Positions 44,116-46,746 of a stretch of DNA of 46,746 nt are shown here, in pieces. Made by a program: the position numbers and the translations under genes. The notes beneath the pieces are model-generated. The model was not told the DNA's origin. It ran no database searches and was given only the letters and a program-made list of their open reading frames with translations. The DNA comes from Meiothermus sp. (GTDB taxonomy: Bacteria > Deinococcota > Deinococci > Deinococcales > Thermaceae): NCBI GenBank assembly GCA_026004095.1, contig BPIL01000018.1, positions 1 to 46,746 of the forward strand. The letters are read 5' to 3'. Within the stretch, counting starts at the first letter, position 1. Every line of letters starts with the position of its first letter.

Positions 44116-44933
44116 ATGCGCAAGACAGGCTTTACCCTCATAGAAATGCTGATTGCGGCCGCCATTGGGGTGGTCATTCTGACTTTAATTGCCGCGGGAT
44201 TGCGCAGCAGCGGTGATAGCCTGCGCTTCATACAAAACAACCAACTCCTTACCGAAGACCTGCGCAACGCTGGCAACCTGATAAGCGACTATCTGTCTGT
44301 GGCGGCTTTTGTGTACCCTCCCGGCGTGACCCTTAGCATAGGCAGCGCGGGTGGCTATAGCGTGCGCAATCCGCGCACCGGCGACAACACCTGGCAGACG
44401 GGTCTGGATCCGGTGATAGCCCTGCTCCAGCCCCCGCGAGTAGAGAATGGGGTGGAGGTGGTGAAATTCGTGATGATCTACCCGCTCAACCGGGGCTGGG
44501 TGGTCGCGCGGGCCACCGGGGCCGAGAACCCCGGCTCAGACCCTGCCAACAACGACAAGTGGTTGCTGTACATCTACGAACGCAACCTGACGGTGGGTGG
44601 CAACCGCCTGCCCAATGGGCTACCGGCCACCATGCCCACCACCATACCGGGCAGCAGCGGCAACCTGCTGGCCGACTATGTGCAGCCGGGCGGTTTTATG
44701 GTGAGCTTTGCCGACTGCCTGAGCTTCGACGAGGAGGGTCTGGCCATCCCGGTGCCCTGCCCTTCCACCGCACCTGCACCGCTTCGGGCCGAGCACAGTG
44801 CGGCGCGGGTGCGTTTTTCGCTGCAGGGCGAGATAAGGCAGGGGGGGCGCGACGCCCGCGTGCCGGCCAGCCCCCTGCGTTTCGAAGCGGCTCCCCGCAA
44901 CCTGCCCCAGCGGCTTAGCGAGATTAGCCTGAA

Positions 44934-44937
<4 letters not shown>
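44116..44937 (+). CDS. GspJ/PilW-like minor prepilin (pilin cassette 2)
   Basis: 273 residues, MRKTG then [20 protein letters not shown] large beta-rich domain follows with two C-terminal cysteines (ADCLSF, PVPCPS). It completes a set of H-, I-, J- and K-like pilins in cassette 2. It ends 4 bp inside the 3' end of lepA, which converges on it, and no terminator is visible between them. Confidence 0.82.
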
Positions 44938-46733
<1,796 letters not shown>

Positions 46734-46746
46734 AGCCTATTCATTG

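Overview
The window looks like chromosomal DNA of a Meiothermus-type member of the Thermales. The signs are high GC, a very frequent CTCGAG word, Thermus-type orthologues (TrmI, a TRAP system like the Thermus lactate system, ComZ-type pilins, an SdrP-like Crp/Fnr regulator) and many genes with a TAnnnT -10 box only 6-9 nt before the start codon (leaderless mRNAs). This assignment is inferred from sequence character; no database search was possible.

Layout. 1-4.9 kb: the 3' end of ftsE, long-form hpf, an orphan ParA ATPase, a PatB/MalY-type C-S lyase, a membrane GGDEF protein and rnhB. 4.9-9 kb: a small lipoprotein, then a three-gene TRAP transporter (dctP, terminator, second promoter, dctQ, dctM). 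9-14 kb: a quinone oxidoreductase and an amino-sugar recycling cluster (nagZ; nagA and a SIS-type deaminase), in which reading frames are broken by about nine single-base indels. 14-18.4 kb: hbd, a VOC protein, a ParB-fold protein, a Crp/Fnr regulator and a CorA-like channel. 18.4-19.9 kb: a TnpB-only IS605-type element next to a remnant of a DDE transposase. 19.9-22.9 kb: a two-gene unit of a RecQ helicase fused to a ComF-like phosphoribosyltransferase, plus a DprA-like protein. 23-36.4 kb: housekeeping and accessory genes (LmbE-type deacetylase, CCA-adding enzyme, alpha/beta hydrolase, large TPR ATPase with an upstream PEGA membrane protein, FAH-family enzyme, CPA1 antiporter, RqcH, VapBC-like pair, TrmI, histidine kinase). 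36.7-44.9 kb: two minor-pilin cassettes, each with one GspH-, GspI-, GspJ- and GspK/ComZ-like protein, with a NarL-type regulator between them. The window ends with lepA.

How the genes fit together. NagZ, NagA and the SIS deaminase form a route from peptidoglycan amino sugars to fructose-6-phosphate. The two pilin cassettes could each build the tip of a pilus or DNA-uptake machine. The RecQ-ComF fusion with DprA combines functions otherwise known from natural competence, so it is a candidate DNA-processing or defence module. I consider that unit, the double pilin cassette (with a CxxCH motif in one tip protein) and the cluster of frameshifts the items most worth following up.
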